Positions 44,857 to 57,420 are shown, counted from the first letter of the stretch. The stretch: 64,000 nucleotides of DNA from Physcia stellaris (GCA_018902385.1 JABSSW010000015.1:620001-684000); one strand, 5' to 3'. Notes: generated by a model from the letters alone, not told the origin. A program made the numbers and translations.

Positions 44857-46718
44857 TAGCTGCTTGTCTGCAAGTATCCAGCAGCGGCTGTAGAGCCTGA
44901 AGGTCAAATCGAGACAGTTTGGATGGCTTTGAGCTACCCCGCAATATTGCGCAACTCGGAATCCAGCCGTTTTCGAGTTACCTCAAATGTCAGTGGTCCC
45001 TTAACATAGTGTTACCTCCCATTAAGGGACCATTTTCTTAGACTTTCCATTACAATGATTTTTCTTAAGTGCGATACGTAGTCATTCGTACGGCTTATGA
45101 GGTATACTTCAGACCATTTGGAGGTGGTCAGACAACTCTCTGCTTCCACAACTACTCAACATGACAAGTCTCCAAAAGTATGCCCTGCCGAACGCTTTTC
45201 ATGGCCGCCAGATCTGAGCGGGGAGATTAGCGATGTTGCTACGCTGTCTTGGGTCGACTCCAGCAGGCATGCTCTCCTCTGATCGCTCCTGCCGTACAGT
45301 GAGAGTAACGTCGGATACTGCTGCAGTCTGGTTGTCCGATACAGAGTGAACCTAGGAGCCCATCTCCGATTGATGAGAGTTCTGAACGGGACACCTATCC
45401 AAATTTGGTCGTGGACCCAGAGTGCCTAGACTTTTATCTGATCGATGCTCGGATGGATGACGCGCTAAAGGCGTAAACGCGCTAGAAACGCCAACTGCCC
45501 ATCTGCGGTTAGCTCGTCTGCTTCCGGCTGGGGCCAGCATCGTTCTTAACGAGGTTTTCAGACTCAGCATCTCTCTACCTAAGGCTTCCGATCCTCAAGC
45601 ACTGGCTAGTCGGTCGGGACTTGCGGTAATCCGTTTTTTTTATATAATGAGAAATTGAAAGGAAAAAAAAACACGTCGGTGGTCTCTCAAAAAATTCGCG
45701 CTTGTCGACGCGTGGAGTAGCTCCCAGCCTGCAGCAAACTAGCACGCCACGATACAGTCACACGCTCAGAGCCTTTCTCCCGCTCCGCTCCGCTACCCTC
45801 GTTCACTTCAGACGGCTCTTTCGTTCGCGAGTCAGTCAGTTGCTTCAATTGCCCTCCAGTCGTCATCCTTTGTGAGACCTCCCGAAAGACCGCATGCGAC
45901 GATTCTAATCTCCATCGACACTTGAACAAATCTACGAATATCAGCCAAGTGGAGCTCGAGGTGATCTTCTGCATCTGGGAATAAACCATCAAGCCGAGGC
46001 CTTGCCATCCATATCGATACGAAGATAACGAACGCCGCGTTTCACGGAATCGCTCCCCGCGGCTCAAAGGACTTATTATTGCTAGGTATCTACTACTGTC
46101 TTCACGAGAATCGGTTGTCAATCGCTCATAATGCACAAGTTGATTGCTACCTGATTGCTGCACGACGGCACACCCTCCAGCCTCCCTGCTATGAGCATCA
46201 GTGATCCACAACGCGACGGGACATCCATCAATTCCTTCGTCGATCACAGTCACACAGCTAAGCCAGAGCCCTACCATTTATTGTAGTATCATCCGTCAAT
46301 CTTGAAGAGATATTGACGGAAGTGGACATTCCCTTCGTCAACTCCCATCAACCGTACCCAGACGACAATAGTTTGCCTCAGCTCGGATCAAGACGCCGAG
46401 CTACGGTACAGCAGCACCTCGAGGCTCCAGGAGCGTCACTATATCGCTCCTATCACCCACGACTCTTACTCTGCTCTTTGAGGACGTGCTTTTGCTTCCT
46501 CGGCCTACCCAAGCAGACCTTATCTCGCTCCCGCTAGCTCGCTATGCTCTTGGTAGCATCACTATAATCGCGTTAAAGGGAACTCGCGGGGCAGGTCGGT
46601 GTGTAGTCAGTCACTGTGTCTAGGAGATCAAAGCGCCAGCCTTGTTTGTGTCTCGTCTGTCTGCATTGGTGTTCACGCTGCTTCCCGGAACCATTTAGGC
46701 GTCAAATCACCGCTCACC
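44857..46718. other. 1.86-kb intergenic region with probable long 5' leader
   Basis: No gene is supported. A 196-codon minus-strand frame (45687-46277) has no motif and an implausible composition. Homopolymer runs (T then A) lie at 45633-45671. The pyrimidine-rich half before 46719 could be a long 5' leader of the next gene. Confidence 0.4.
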
Positions 46719-48692
46719 ATGCCTCGATCTCGTCCCCAGCTTTCAATCACTCTGCCTCGCAACTTCACCTTTCATTACACCGAAGGCGAAGAACCCAAGA
46801 CGCCCGAACAAGAACTCCCACTCCCAACCATTCCCCATTCACCACATGCGTATCGTATCAAGCGGAGATCTCGCCCTGGTCTGTCAAGTCGGATCTTCGA
46901 TCAGGCAACTGCTCCCGCCTCTCAAGATGTGCCATTACCTACCATAGAAGTACCAATTTCTGTCGAGCCAACACGGCCGAGCTTTCAGCAACGGTCCACT
47001 GAGCCATCACATGGATTTCTTGCTCCAGTAGCATCCCGTCCATTCATGAGTGCTCCGCGAACACCGTCGGCTCAGCGTAGTCTACTCTCTGACGCATGGA
47101 ATAAGTCTGTCAATCTTGATATCGGAGAGACTATCTCACGGCCGATGTCTGCGTGTTCTTTACTCTCGGATTCTTCTGATGAGTCGGATAGAAGTTTGGC
47201 GTCCTATCAGTCGAAAGGAGGCAGCTGCACAAGTCCTGAAAGCGATGCACCCGACCCATTCGGTTCCCGACCTACCAGAAAGCGCATTCTGAAGGAGCGA
47301 CCGAAGCTTGAGACATGCTTTGCCATGAAATCGAGACAAATCCAGATCAACTGGACTGCAGAAATGGACAAACACCTGTGGACTACATATCTCCTCTACC
47401 TACAGGATCCTACGGTGACCCCATTCAAATTGTTGCCCGGAGTGTCCCCTCCATTAGGGGTCTGTCATCGGGTAGCCAGAGAAGCGCGACGAACCTGGAG
47501 AGGAGGCAAATTACCATCACGAGCCATCGCAAATCCAGAGATAATTGCTGGAAAGTGTGAGGGATCTCCTGACACAATCACTGCAAACCGTAGTGGCAGC
47601 AATACCCCCACTGGGTCAGTCCAGTCGAAGCCTCCTTCATGGCCAAAGAGTGGATCTTCCACACGACGCCGCTTGCGTGAGCTCTGCAAACGGAAACCAA
47701 CAATTGCTCCGCACTACCAACGTTTACTCCAAAGCCGAAGTCCTTCCCCATTCTCTTCAAGTCCTCGATCGCAGATTCGCTCTTCTCGAGCCACGTCTCC
47801 CCTTGCGGCTCAAAATCCGTCTTCTCCATTCAACACGCGTGATGTACAGCTCTCACTGACTACCAGCACAGCCGCTACAATGCAGCCTGGCGGTCCACTA
47901 GCTCAACTTGCAAAGCCCAATACTCGGAATCAAAATTCTGATAGAGACTGGTTTAATGATCCTATCGTTCCGTGGGCTTCGCCTACTGCTATACCGTCTG
48001 AACTAGGACATTGCTCTGACGACAACATGGATACCTCGCAACTGGGGTCGCCCTTTGGATTTCATACCTGGGGTCCCAGCAGATCTCGGCAAAGTCACAG
48101 GCCAACAACGCCTCGAACTCAGTCGAGTGATGTTTCGACTGTAGGACCTACGCTGAGATCTCCTGTCCGCCTGCACGAGACCTTCCCTTATCCAGGCGTG
48201 ACTAAGCGTCGTGCGCAACATCAGCTTGAGGATGAGCTGAGTCCCGGTGGAACTGACATGCGAAAGGAGCTGCTTGAAAGCTTATTTGGAGGCCCTGCGG
48301 AAGGAAGGCACCGCCGAGTACGGAGTCGGGGTTTTAGCTTAGGAGACGTTAGCAACGAGGCCCGATTAGCTGAGCTCTTCACGCCACCGACAGCCAACGA
48401 AAATTCCACCGGCTCCGAGCAACCAAATGATGCCGCCCACTCGACTCCCCTCCATGCGCCTGCCGCAGAAGACCCTATGGAGCGTTTGGGCTCTCCGTTT
48501 GCTGGGATCGCTCGACGACCGTCTCGGCGCACACCTCGACATGCTACTTCGGCTAGCCTTTCAGCATACGATCCCAGTGCCTACACTTCGATTGAGCAGC
48601 GGCTAAGCCAAACGGACCAGGACGAACTTACTCGGCATCTACGCGGTCAAAGAGATGCATTGAATGCAAGTATGGGCTTCGGCGTCTCTTGA
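46719..48692 (+). CDS. Large Ser/Pro-rich protein with a Myb/SANT-like block, function unknown
   Basis: An intronless frame of 657 residues from MPRSRPQLSITLPRNFTF; the frame stays open 40 codons upstream but the chosen start has a better context (ACCATGC) and more typical composition. Most of the protein is disordered and rich in Ser, Pro, Thr and Arg. One region stands out at about 208-270: INWTAEMDKHLWTTYLLYLQ, DPTVTPFKLLPG, then PPLGVCHRVAREARRTWRGG. The pattern of spaced Trp and basic residues resembles a Myb/SANT DNA-binding helix set, and I remember a similar block in uncharacterised filamentous-ascomycete proteins. A second basic stretch (about 300-330: STRRRLRELCKRKP) and a late DPFxS/SPF-type motif set (LGSPFAGIARRPSRRTPRH) could be phosphosites. 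DNA binding is inference. Confidence 0.75.
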   Translation: MPRSRPQLSITLPRNFTFHYTEGEEPKTPEQELPLPTIPHSPHAYRIKRRSRPGLSSRIFDQATAPASQDVPLPTIEVPISVEPTRPSFQQRSTEPSHGFLAPVASRPFMSAPRTPSAQRSLLSDAWNKSVNLDIGETISRPMSACSLLSDSSDESDRSLASYQSKGGSCTSPESDAPDPFGSRPTRKRILKERPKLETCFAMKSRQIQINWTAEMDKHLWTTYLLYLQDPTVTPFKLLPGVSPPLGVCHRVAREARRTWRGGKLPSRAIANPEIIAGKCEGSPDTITANRSGSNTPTGSVQSKPPSWPKSGSSTRRRLRELCKRKPTIAPHYQRLLQSRSPSPFSSSPRSQIRSSRATSPLAAQNPSSPFNTRDVQLSLTTSTAATMQPGGPLAQLAKPNTRNQNSDRDWFNDPIVPWASPTAIPSELGHCSDDNMDTSQLGSPFGFHTWGPSRSRQSHRPTTPRTQSSDVSTVGPTLRSPVRLHETFPYPGVTKRRAQHQLEDELSPGGTDMRKELLESLFGGPAEGRHRRVRSRGFSLGDVSNEARLAELFTPPTANENSTGSEQPNDAAHSTPLHAPAAEDPMERLGSPFAGIARRPSRRTPRHATSASLSAYDPSAYTSIEQRLSQTDQDELTRHLRGQRDALNASMGFGVS

Positions 48693-49562
48693 TCATGCGA
48701 CTTTTCTTCACTTTTGCAACTCCATATAGACACACTTTTCGGCTTGTTCATCATGTCTGATACGACGGAAACATATCACCAAATCTGCAACGTCAGATTC
48801 GCCGGCGTTCTGTATTATTTTCCCTTACCAATTTGAATATGGGACGTGCTTTTCTGGCTACTATCTATCACTTCGAGATGATTGTTCTTTACCGAGCCGG
48901 GGGATATCACGGTCAGACGATGCATATTGAATCAATGAGGTATTTATGCGAGCATTCTACGATCCAACAAGACATATCAGCTTCGAAAAAAAATGAGATT
49001 CGCTTAGGGAATCAGGGGACGGTCATGGAAGGAGTTCTAGGGCTGTATCTAGACCGCTCGACCGAGTCACTCTTATCAAATTTCAGAGACCATTTTCATA
49101 TTTCTAATTTACTTCTTTGTACATGGTTGCCTGTTGACGGCCTCACTCGACAGGAGGCTTTTCGATGCAGAGCAAAAAATCCCAGAACCCTGATTGAATT
49201 GACAGACTCGAATTTCAATGTTTTCTTGGCTTCTAAATTACCAGCTCAAGTCTGTCATTCCAATCGACGTTGGAAACGCTTTCTAAGCAGCCTAACCTCA
49301 TGGTGTTCGGATTACATTGATACGTATATTGCAAGCTGAAAGCGGAGTAGATTCGTGTATTTATATTCTTTTTCTGGTGTAAATGGAATATAACAGCGAA
49401 GAACGTAAGGATAACTAATTCCGACCGTTTGATAGAGGGCCAACAGACACGACCTAACGACCATCCTACCCGAAGTTGTATTTCCCAAGGACCCGATACT
49501 CCAGATAAATGTGGACATCAGCTTCCAGTCAAACTCCGCCTTGTGCAACTATCCAGATAACA
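48693..49562. other. Intergenic, convergent 3' regions
   Basis: About 870 AT-richer bases between converging genes. The 168-codon plus-strand frame at 48833-49339 lacks motifs and an ATG in good context; not called. Confidence 0.45.
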
Positions 49563-52500
49563 TTATTTTCGCCTCCCCTCCTTCACCCTCTCCTCTATCC
49601 TCCTCAACGCACCCCTCAACCCCTTCCTCCCCGCCTCGCTCTCTAACCAATCTTCCATACCCTCTCTACACCTCCTCAAGCCATTCAACACCGGCATCTT
49701 TCCCCCTTCTTCCCCTTCAGTATGCGCTGTCGGATTTAACAGCAGTTCAAACAGCGGACCCCACAGCTCCGTCTGCCAATACCGCTTCATGCTCTCCTTC
49801 AGTTTATACCTCTTCATCTTTCCCGTTTTGATGCCGATCTCCGCTACCTCCTGTCCCAGGGCGGCATCTCTACCGAGATTGGTATCCACGGGCACATCCT
49901 CGATGTATTTCCCAAAAAGCAAGGAATGGATCACGCCAGCCATGCCCCAATAGTCAACCTGCCAAGTCCAAGGTCTCAACTCACGCATCTCCACACAGTC
50001 TGCTTTTCCCGTTTTCCAATCTGCCACGAACTGCACATCGGGTCTGAAATGGCGCAGGTCAATACCCCTGCCGAAGTCGATTAGACTCAACCCTTTGGCT
50101 GCCCAGCCGGAGCAGCCATCGCGGCGGTACTGGGAACCCCACTCTTCACCCTGAGCGACATTTGAGAGGCGGACGAGGCAATTGTCTGCTTTGAGGTCGC
50201 CGTGCAGGATACCCTGGGCGTGCATGGCTTCTACGGTGCGCATGAGCTCAACGCTGAAGAACATGGCGACAACCTCGTCCAGGACGCCTGAGGCCTCGGC
50301 TTTGGCTATGTTGACGAGGTCAAGCAGAGTTCCTTGGTCGAGGTATTGTTCCACCAAGTAGCCTTCGTCTGCGAAGAGATGGAGGGCATAGGGCTCTAAG
50401 ACTGAAGCGCAAGCTCGAGATTTTCCTAAGCGAGTGCGAAGGGTAGACATGATATAGAATTCCCATGCTGTTGGAGGGTCCTCACATTTGATCGCTAGCT
50501 GAACCGGTAACGCATCTGCTTCAGACTCACCATCGGAGCTCTGTTCGGCAAGGTAGACAGGAGCGAAAGCACCTTTACCCAACTCACGCTTGATTGTCAG
50601 AGTCTTAGAAGGGGATTGGGGCAGGTTGAAAGATGGAGGAACTGCAAAATTAGTAGAAGTCTTGTCGGCGCCGTTTTTAGCTACTTTGGCTAACGCTTTG
50701 ACGAACCTGCGGATTTCAGGCCCCTTATTGAATGTTCGAGGCTTGTGGTTATGAAAGCCAGCGTAGGCGGATAGAGGTACCTCTAAGTTTTCAAGTATGC
50801 TGCTGCGTATTGACTCATCGACCGGATTGCATTGTGCGTCTTTGATTGTAGGGCCGTCAAAGCGTGGCACCGAAGGCACAACTTTCCTTGACACCGAATC
50901 AACGGCCTTTGACATGGCCTTAACAGGCGATGGGACCTTGCGACTGGTACGGCTTCCCCTTGCTTCGTTGATGATTTCTTCGAATGGGCTACTGAGAAGC
51001 TCATCCTCGATATGGAGGCCAACAGAGCCGTCTCCATGTTGCCGAGATGGCGTTTTTGAGTTGAAATAATCTTTCTCCTCTCTTATTGTCAGTGCTCCCA
51101 TGGACGACTCCGTCTTTTCAACGATAGGCGTCATGAAAGGAAGTCGATTCTGTGAGGCTTGAGAAGGATCCCTATATGGATGCGTCGGAGCCTCACAGTC
51201 TTCTGGTGGTAGTGGTATGAACTTGGTGCGCAAAGGTACTTCCTTGGCTTCCGGCGATACAGGTGTCTTTAGCTCTTGGTCTTCCTTTGAACCCTCGCCT
51301 GCGACGCCATCTTCAAGAATGACGAAGCCTTCTGTGAGAGAGTCTTCGTGGCCTTGTTGGTCTCCTTCCCCAAAAGTCTGCATGTTGGGAACATGCTTGC
51401 TTTTCGTGAAGTCTGACCACGGACTACCATCGATGCCTGTTGTCTCACCATGGTCTGCTACGCTTCTCGCATCCGCTTCATCACCATCATACTCGCCAGC
51501 CTCAGATATTCTTGCTGTGCCTGTACTTTCTCCTGCGCTTGTGTAGTCATCATCATCATCATCGTAGTCGCTGTCGCAGACACTGTCGGCTTTGGCTCCC
51601 ATGGGTCCCAAATTCCTCAATGGCTGATTGAAGATGTCGAGAATGTCTTCGGTGGCAGCCTTTGTGTGAAGCGTCATCGTAGGCTCTGCCGAATTTTTTC
51701 TCTTCAATTTCCGTCCAGTAGGAGACGCTAAATTTGTTTTGACTATACAACGTTAGTTATCTCCGGAAAAGTTTACCTTAGATGTCATACTTGTCTGTGT
51801 CTCGGCCTTGACCTCCATGATCTTCATTTTTTTTGGCCGTCCACATTTCGTTTCTTGAGCTCGAACTTCTGTGATGCCGTCGTCTCGAGTCGCTGTCCTC
51901 TGTGGCTCAGACTCGCTATGCTGCATCGGCTGATCCAAGACGTCCTCAGGGGTACTAACAGGCACTGGAGACACAGACTTTTGCTGCGAAGCCTCATTTA
52001 TCCTCGATTCATGGGCGGTTGCCTTCTTAGACTCTGCTGTCCAGTCCACACTGAGCCAACCTCTTGACTGCGCTCTTAGTTCTTCGAAACTCATCTCTTC
52101 ATTCAAGTCATTGCCGTTGGGATATACGGCTTGCAGATCAACAAAAACACGCTCCAGCTTGCCCGTCCTTGAATTAACTACTTGTTGTTGATCTGAAAGT
52201 CTGGAACTTTGTGCTGTATTGATGTCTAGTGATGGTGGATTCGACTAAATTAAATTACAAGGCATTAAGCCAGCAATTAGTCCTATGATCGTAAATAATT
52301 TGGTATTAGGGTCAGGTTCGCAAAGAACATACCTCGTCCTTGAATATCATCAGCTTTGACGGACCGTTCGCTCTCTTCCCCGTCTTCAAAGTCTCCCCAG
52401 CCCAAGGTCGAGCATCTACCACATTCTCCTTTTTCCGCTCCGCCACCGACCCGATGCTCTGCCAACCTTTTGTATCACTTGGGATTGCCTTTAGAGCAGA

Positions 52501-53319
52501 CGGTGGTGCATCAGCATCACTGAATATAGCAAGCTTCTGCTTACCACCTCGTGACATTGAAGAACCTCCTATGCCGGCAGGCCTCTGTGACTGCGGATCT
52601 GCGGGACGCGGGGTGGATATCGCGAATGGGTCCATCTTTGCAACAAGCGCTGGGCGTACAGTGGGAAGTGCCGGCGATGACGGCTCGTTTCCATTACTTA
52701 CACGATGGTCGAATCTCTGCTGAAAGTCTCGGAACTTGCGTGCCAGACGCTCGGTCGGCCGTGCTTCCCGCTCTACTCCGAGTTTGTATACTTCATCTGC
52801 TTGAGTCCATCTCCCGGCTCCTTCTAGCCAGACTGCAAATTCTTCATAGAACAGTGCAAGCCCCTCGCCGATGTTATGTCTCGCAAGGTAAGCGAATGTC
52901 TCTCTCGGAGCATCGGAGAAAAATCGAATGTAGTTCAGCCATAGCTTCAAATATCGTGGATCGTTTTTGTAGTGCGGTACCGACTGAAATGCCTTAGTGG
53001 CGCGTTCGAGGAGTGGTCTAAGCTGTGATTCCGAAGTCGCTTGTGCTGAAGGATATGCACTCAGGGTCCATTTCACGTAGCGGTCATAAACATCAAGAGG
53101 ATCATCGCTGTCAGCTATTGCGATTATTTCTAATTCATACTCCTGTCTTATAGCATCATTGAGATTTCGAGTGTCTCCTGGCGTAGGCGCTGAGAACCGA
53201 GTCGGAGGCGCAAAAGTTGATGCCAGTGCTTTGGCCGATCGTCCTCCAGGAAGCGACTGTATGTTTTCCTTGTGGGTTTCGATTATATCAAAATTGATGA
53301 GATCTTCTGTAATTGACAT
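49563..53319 (-). CDS. BUB1: Spindle checkpoint kinase Bub1
   Basis: Three exons (53319-52333, 52244-51791, 51742-49563) encode 1206 residues. Bub1 sits at kinetochores, phosphorylates histone H2A and recruits other mitotic checkpoint proteins. The N-terminal Mad3/Bub1 homology region I is at about 50-195 (DDPLDVYDRYVKWTLSAYPS, then RYLKLWLNYIRFFSDAPRET, GEGLALFYEEFAVWLEGAGR and ADEVYKLGVEREA). A GLEBS-like/conserved linker with RVFVDLQAVYP and EEMSFEELRAQSRGW is in exon 2. The kinase is C-terminal: LGKGAFAPVYLAEQ, VQLAIKCEDPPTAWEFYIMS, HAQGILHGDLKADNCLV and SLIDFGRGIDLRHF. The second intron uses the donor at 51790 (GTATGA), not the stronger-looking one just beyond it, because only this joins QTIKTNLASPTGRKLKRK in frame. 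Adjacent and divergent to LSM12. Confidence 0.93.
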
Positions 53320-53874
53320 GTTTGTCGGTATGTAGTCAAAGCTGACGATGGTGCGCAGCTGCTTGAACAAACTCCTTAGTATGCAACATGGTTGAATGTT
53401 TGAGGGCTTGACTGGAGCGTTGGCTGGACAACAGGGTGGGAATCTGCGGAAGTAACGGCGATTGGATCGGCCCGCAAAGCGAGCTAGCAATTGACAGGGG
53501 TCATGTAAAGCAAAGATTTGCCAGTGAAGCGCCTCTCTTTTCCTCTCTATCTTCCCTCAGGCGTCTGACGGAGTAGTGAAAGGCGAGAAGGTGTGAGAGA
53601 CTCATACGCCTCACCCTGTCTTCTGTTTTCCTTCTTCTCGTCACTCCTTTGCCTTGTCTTTTTTGCAGTCGCGAGACCCTTAGGCGTTATAGCCTGAGGT
53701 CAGGGTAATCCATGCGTTCCTAGGGAGTTGGCAAGACGCATAATCCAGATCCTAAATATCAAGGTAGTGCCGCACATGGTAATGGCTGATACCAAACGCC
53801 AAAATGCGAGTGGGAAGTTTCCCATTGCGACACCGCAGGTTGGCGCGTCCAGCCTTGTCTCGGTAGAAGCTGCC
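53320..53874. promoter_or_regulatory. Divergent promoter, BUB1 / LSM12
   Basis: A 555-bp region between two divergent starts. No ACGCGT box here. The minus-strand frame of BUB1 is open back to 53490, but the canonical start is 53319. Confidence 0.45.
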
Positions 53875-54673
53875 ATGAGCGGTGCAGTCGGCGCTCGGTA
53901 AGCTCTATTCTGAACACCATGGAAAACCCTCTCGGATCCTTCCCTACATAGTTTGCGGCGACTAGATGCGATATACATCTCGGGTTGAGCTGTACATCGA
54001 GGCGCTAACACAATGCCGACAGCATCCGCCTAGAGACCACACTCAGCGCCCATTCTGTGCTCGAAGGCACTCTCTTCACGGTCTGCCCTATCACCAATCT
54101 TATCGCAATTGCGGTATCAACAACGACAGCTGCCTCCCATCATATCCTCCCAATCTCGAGCATCGTCAACTTCACGCTCCTTTCCACTACACCTTCAGCG
54201 GGTGCCCCTTTTGCCAACGCCCTTCCTCAACTCACCCCTCTTGACACTGCAGCTCTCTTGAAACGCGCCGATGCCGCTGTTGCCCGAATGAAGGAGGTTG
54301 CAGCGCGCAAGAACAGGTCAGTGAGCAAGGAAGCTCAGGATATCTTCGATGGGCTCTCCCGTACTTTACCGACTAGGTGGGATGGTACCAATATGGTAGT
54401 GAATGATGGCGTGGTCATTTCTGCCCCATACCGAGCAGAAGACTGTAGGGCAGGCGCTGGACAGCACGCAGGCATGCTCGGCAGGGTCAAGAAGGTGGTG
54501 AGTGAAGTCTCATTAGTCGTTTTAGGCCAGGGGAAAGCGAACAGCTGACGTTGCTATTTTTCTAGCTTGAAAACGAGAAAAAACGACTGGGCGAAAAAAG
54601 TAACAAGGTGGCGATACCCGCTGTCCCTGCAATCCCAAATGTGCTCCCAGGAGGACCTCGAAAAGGTGGTTGA
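53875..54673 (+). CDS. LSM12: Lsm12 homologue (LSm plus anticodon-binding-like AD domain)
   Basis: Three exons (53875-53897, 54023-54497, 54566-54673) encode 201 residues. Lsm12 proteins bind RNA-related partners such as ataxin-2/Pbp1 in translation control. Exon 1 has only 23 coding bases (MSGAVGA and a split Arg codon). After the 125-bp intron the LSm-like part reads IRLETTLSAHSVLEGTLFTV, CPITNLIAIAVS and HHILPISSIVNFTLLS. The AD domain follows: ADAAVARMKEVAARKNRSVS, KEAQDIFDGLSRTLPTRWDG, NMVVNDGVVISAPYRAEDCR, and LGRVKKVLENEKKRLGEK across the second intron. It ends with a Pro-rich tail and PGGPRKGG. The long frame alone would miss both the start and the end. Convergent with APN1. Confidence 0.9.
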
Positions 54674-54948
54674 AGCATAAGCTTCGAGGGAGCGACTTCG
54701 TACGACCTTGCGTCACAAGATGATGGACGAACTCCATAAGTTGGAGACAGGTATGTGTCGCGTTGCAGCCAAAACCAATACTTCGAGAAAGGTCACAACC
54801 GGCAATCGCCTACTTGTCGAGGATGTCTATGATATGAGTCCCCGTAAGAGAACTAAAAAGAGGAGCATGTCCGTAGATTGAGTCACCATGTGCAGGGCTC
54901 CGCCAGGTTCCTGACACCAGCCTTCGCCTTCCAAATGTACTGTAGCGA

Positions 54949-56913
54949 CTACGATGCAGGCGATTCTGGTGCACTCGATAAGTCATCACTTTCGCTCGTA
55001 CTCTCCTTCTCTCCATTAGTCGCTTTCTTTTTGCCAAACGCTAGGGTCGTTTGTTTTCCCTTGCCACTTTCTTTCTGTGGAGTCTTTCTACCCTTCGCTG
55101 CAGCCTTAGCATCCTTCTCTAGCTTCCGCTCGTACTGCTCCCAATGCTTCGCTCTTTCTTCCTTTCCTATTTCTGATAATTCTTTCTCCTTTGTTTTGAA
55201 GTTTTCGCTTTCAGCATTCATACCAATCAGCTCTTCCAGTGTCTTGATCTCCTTCGCCCATATCGATTTATCCTCGATGGTTTTCTTCTCATCGTCTGGA
55301 TCTTTCTTGTCAATCGGAGACTCTAGCACCATGGGTAGGTTTTCAAATCTCGTCTCGTTCATGATGTTGTGAAATGCCCTCAGTCCAAGGAACCCCGTCC
55401 CGATATTCGCATGCAAATCCCTGTGTGAATTGAAAGGGGCCTTCGAATCATTGAGGTGCAATGCCTTCAGGTATTTCAGCCCTACCACATCATCAAATTT
55501 CTTTATTACCGAACTGAACTTCTCGGGCTCTCGGAGATCATATCCGGCGGCGAAGACGTGGCAGGTGTCAAGACAGACACCTATGCGAGACTTATCGTCG
55601 ACTTCGGCAATAATGCCTGCTAGATCCTCGAAACAATTGCCTATCACCCCGCCCGCGCCGGCCATGGTTTCGAGGACTGGGGTTACGGTTTTGGTAGATG
55701 AGATTGCACGATTGAGAGCGTTAGCGATGCGCGAGAGGGCTGAGGGACGGGTTGCTGTTGGGCCTGTCGAGCCGGGACTGCGCAGGAGATTTTTAGTCTA
55801 TTTCCTGCGCTAATTGAAGGAAATATGCCGCAGGTCATGGAAGGCCCAGAAGGCGAAGATGCGGATTGAAGACAGACGAAAGAAGGAATGTCATGGCTTA
55901 CTGGAAGTTATACAATTTGATTCCCAAAGCCTCACAGCGCCGAAGGTCATCGATGAAGGAATTATACGCTTGTGTGGCTTTCTCTGGATCTTCTTGTGCC
56001 AGATTGACAAGATAGGAGCCGTGGGGTAGGATGTGACTCGCGGCGTCGTATTTATGCTCGAGGCAAAGGGCTTTGAACTGATCTCTGTGGTCGTCCAGTA
56101 ATGGCGGATTTTCCCATTTGCGCTGTGACTTGAGAAATAAGGCAAATGCATTACCGCTAGGAACAATCAGCTAAGAGGCTTTGGGGAGGAGGACTGGCGA
56201 AGTCACCCTATGTGGAGGCAGTTTGTGACCGAATTCTGCACACCTAGAACGGCACATTGCTTCAGCTACTGATGCTATATACATCCAGTAGTCGCTAATT
56301 GAACGCTGTGACCAACCTTTAGCTCCGCTTACGTGGGCCCCAATGAACATCCGCAAACCAGTTGTTCGTGCAGCAATTGGCATTGCTTCAGCGTCCTTCT
56401 CTTCTTTGGTCTTCCGCTTTCGCTTCGTCTTCTTTGGTGTTGCACCTTCCTCCTCAATATCTCTACTAATCTCTTCTCCGTCCAGATCCTTGATTTCTTG
56501 CTTGACAGTAGTCTTCCTCTTTGCCTTAATTGGTGCCTGATTTACATCTGCAGGTGTTTCACTTTTGCTCAAGGTTTCCTTTTCCTCAACCTTGACTTTT
56601 GTGCTTCGTTTGGTTTTCTTCGGAGATGCTTGAGTAGGATGATTTGCATCGACCCCTATTTCTTCGACCTTGATCTTGGTGCTTCTTTTGGCCTTCTTTG
56701 GGGTCTCTTCCTCGATAGCCTCAGCAGTTTCCTTTGGGTCTTCTCTTTTTCGTTTACCCCTCCCTGAATGCTGTTTTTCTGAAGCAAGAGCTTCTGAGCC
56801 GGTTCAGTGACAATCGCAGCTTCCGAAGTCTCAGACTGACCTAAAAGCTCGCTTTTGCCGGAGCCGGAGTAAATGGATTGCTTAGTGGATTTGGTGACAG
56901 GCATGGCTGACAT
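54949..56913 (-). CDS. APN1: AP endonuclease Apn1 (endonuclease IV family)
   Basis: Five exons (56913-56841, 56793-56317, 56243-56207, 56156-55902, 55777-54949) encode 556 residues. Apn1 cuts DNA 5' to abasic sites in base excision repair. An in-frame ATG at 56904 is an equally plausible start. The N-terminal 150 residues are Lys-rich with repeated ATPKKTKR-type motifs (nuclear signals). The endonuclease IV core begins FIGAHVSGAKGVQNSVTNCL across intron 2, then HIGGNAFALFLKSQRKW over a 37-base exon, SHILPHGSYLVNLA, KLYNFHPGSTGPTATRPSAL over intron 4, VTPVLETMAGAGGVIGNCFE, GVCLDTCHVFAAGYDL, LKALHLNDSKAPFNS, HRDLHANIGTGFLGL and MVLESPIDKKD. The zinc-ligand His, Glu and Asp residues are all present. 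The C-terminal 100 residues are charged, unlike bacterial Nfo. A 47-bp first intron (GTCAGT donor) is required for the frame. Confidence 0.93.
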
Positions 56914-56994
56914 TCGAGGTCAATTCAAAAATTAGGACAATTTTGATACATTATTGAGGTCAAGAGTTAAGTTCGGCCATGAGCGACTCGCTAA

Positions 56995-57000
56995 ACGCGT
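56995..57000. promoter_or_regulatory. MluI cell-cycle box (ACGCGT) upstream of APN1
   Basis: ACGCGT in an AAACGCGTT context, 82 bp upstream of the APN1 start. Same hexamer as upstream of UNG1 and ALKBH1/CDK1. Confidence 0.4.
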
Positions 57001-57420
57001 TAGAACTGCGCGTCGAGCGCGTACAGAATCAAGGACCGTGCTCACGCTAGTAGACTGGCTATTCCCACGGCCTCCCACTTCACCTACTACTGGGATACGT
57101 ATTCTGGGCTTTTGAAGGGCAAGCATCTGTCGTCATCGCGGGTCTTTGCAGGAGTGAGACTTGGTAAAATAATATCGAAGTACTTGCACAAGGACTCTCT
57201 GGAAGCCCAGCGCATTGAATTAAGAACCAAACCTCCACTGCTCTCGATTCAGAAACCTTCCAAATCGTCAATGTATTCTGCTGTAGGCGTCCCACTTGCT
57301 CGGTGGGATCGGTCATGAAAGAACCTATACATATATGGTAGAAGGATGATAAGCGCTCCGTTCAATGGTATACAGTCATCAAGTAAATCCAGCATGCGGC
57401 CTGCTTCATGAAAATCAAGC

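Noticed and set aside
45687-46277. 196-codon minus-strand frame
   Set aside because: Composition looks random, no motif; more likely promoter and leader DNA of the next gene.
48833-49339. 168-codon plus-strand frame after the Myb-like gene
   Set aside because: Starts without a proper ATG, AT-rich 3' flank, no motif.
55430-56767. Plus-strand Phe/Ser/Leu-rich frames across APN1
   Set aside because: Shadow frames of Lys-rich APN1 exons read on the opposite strand.
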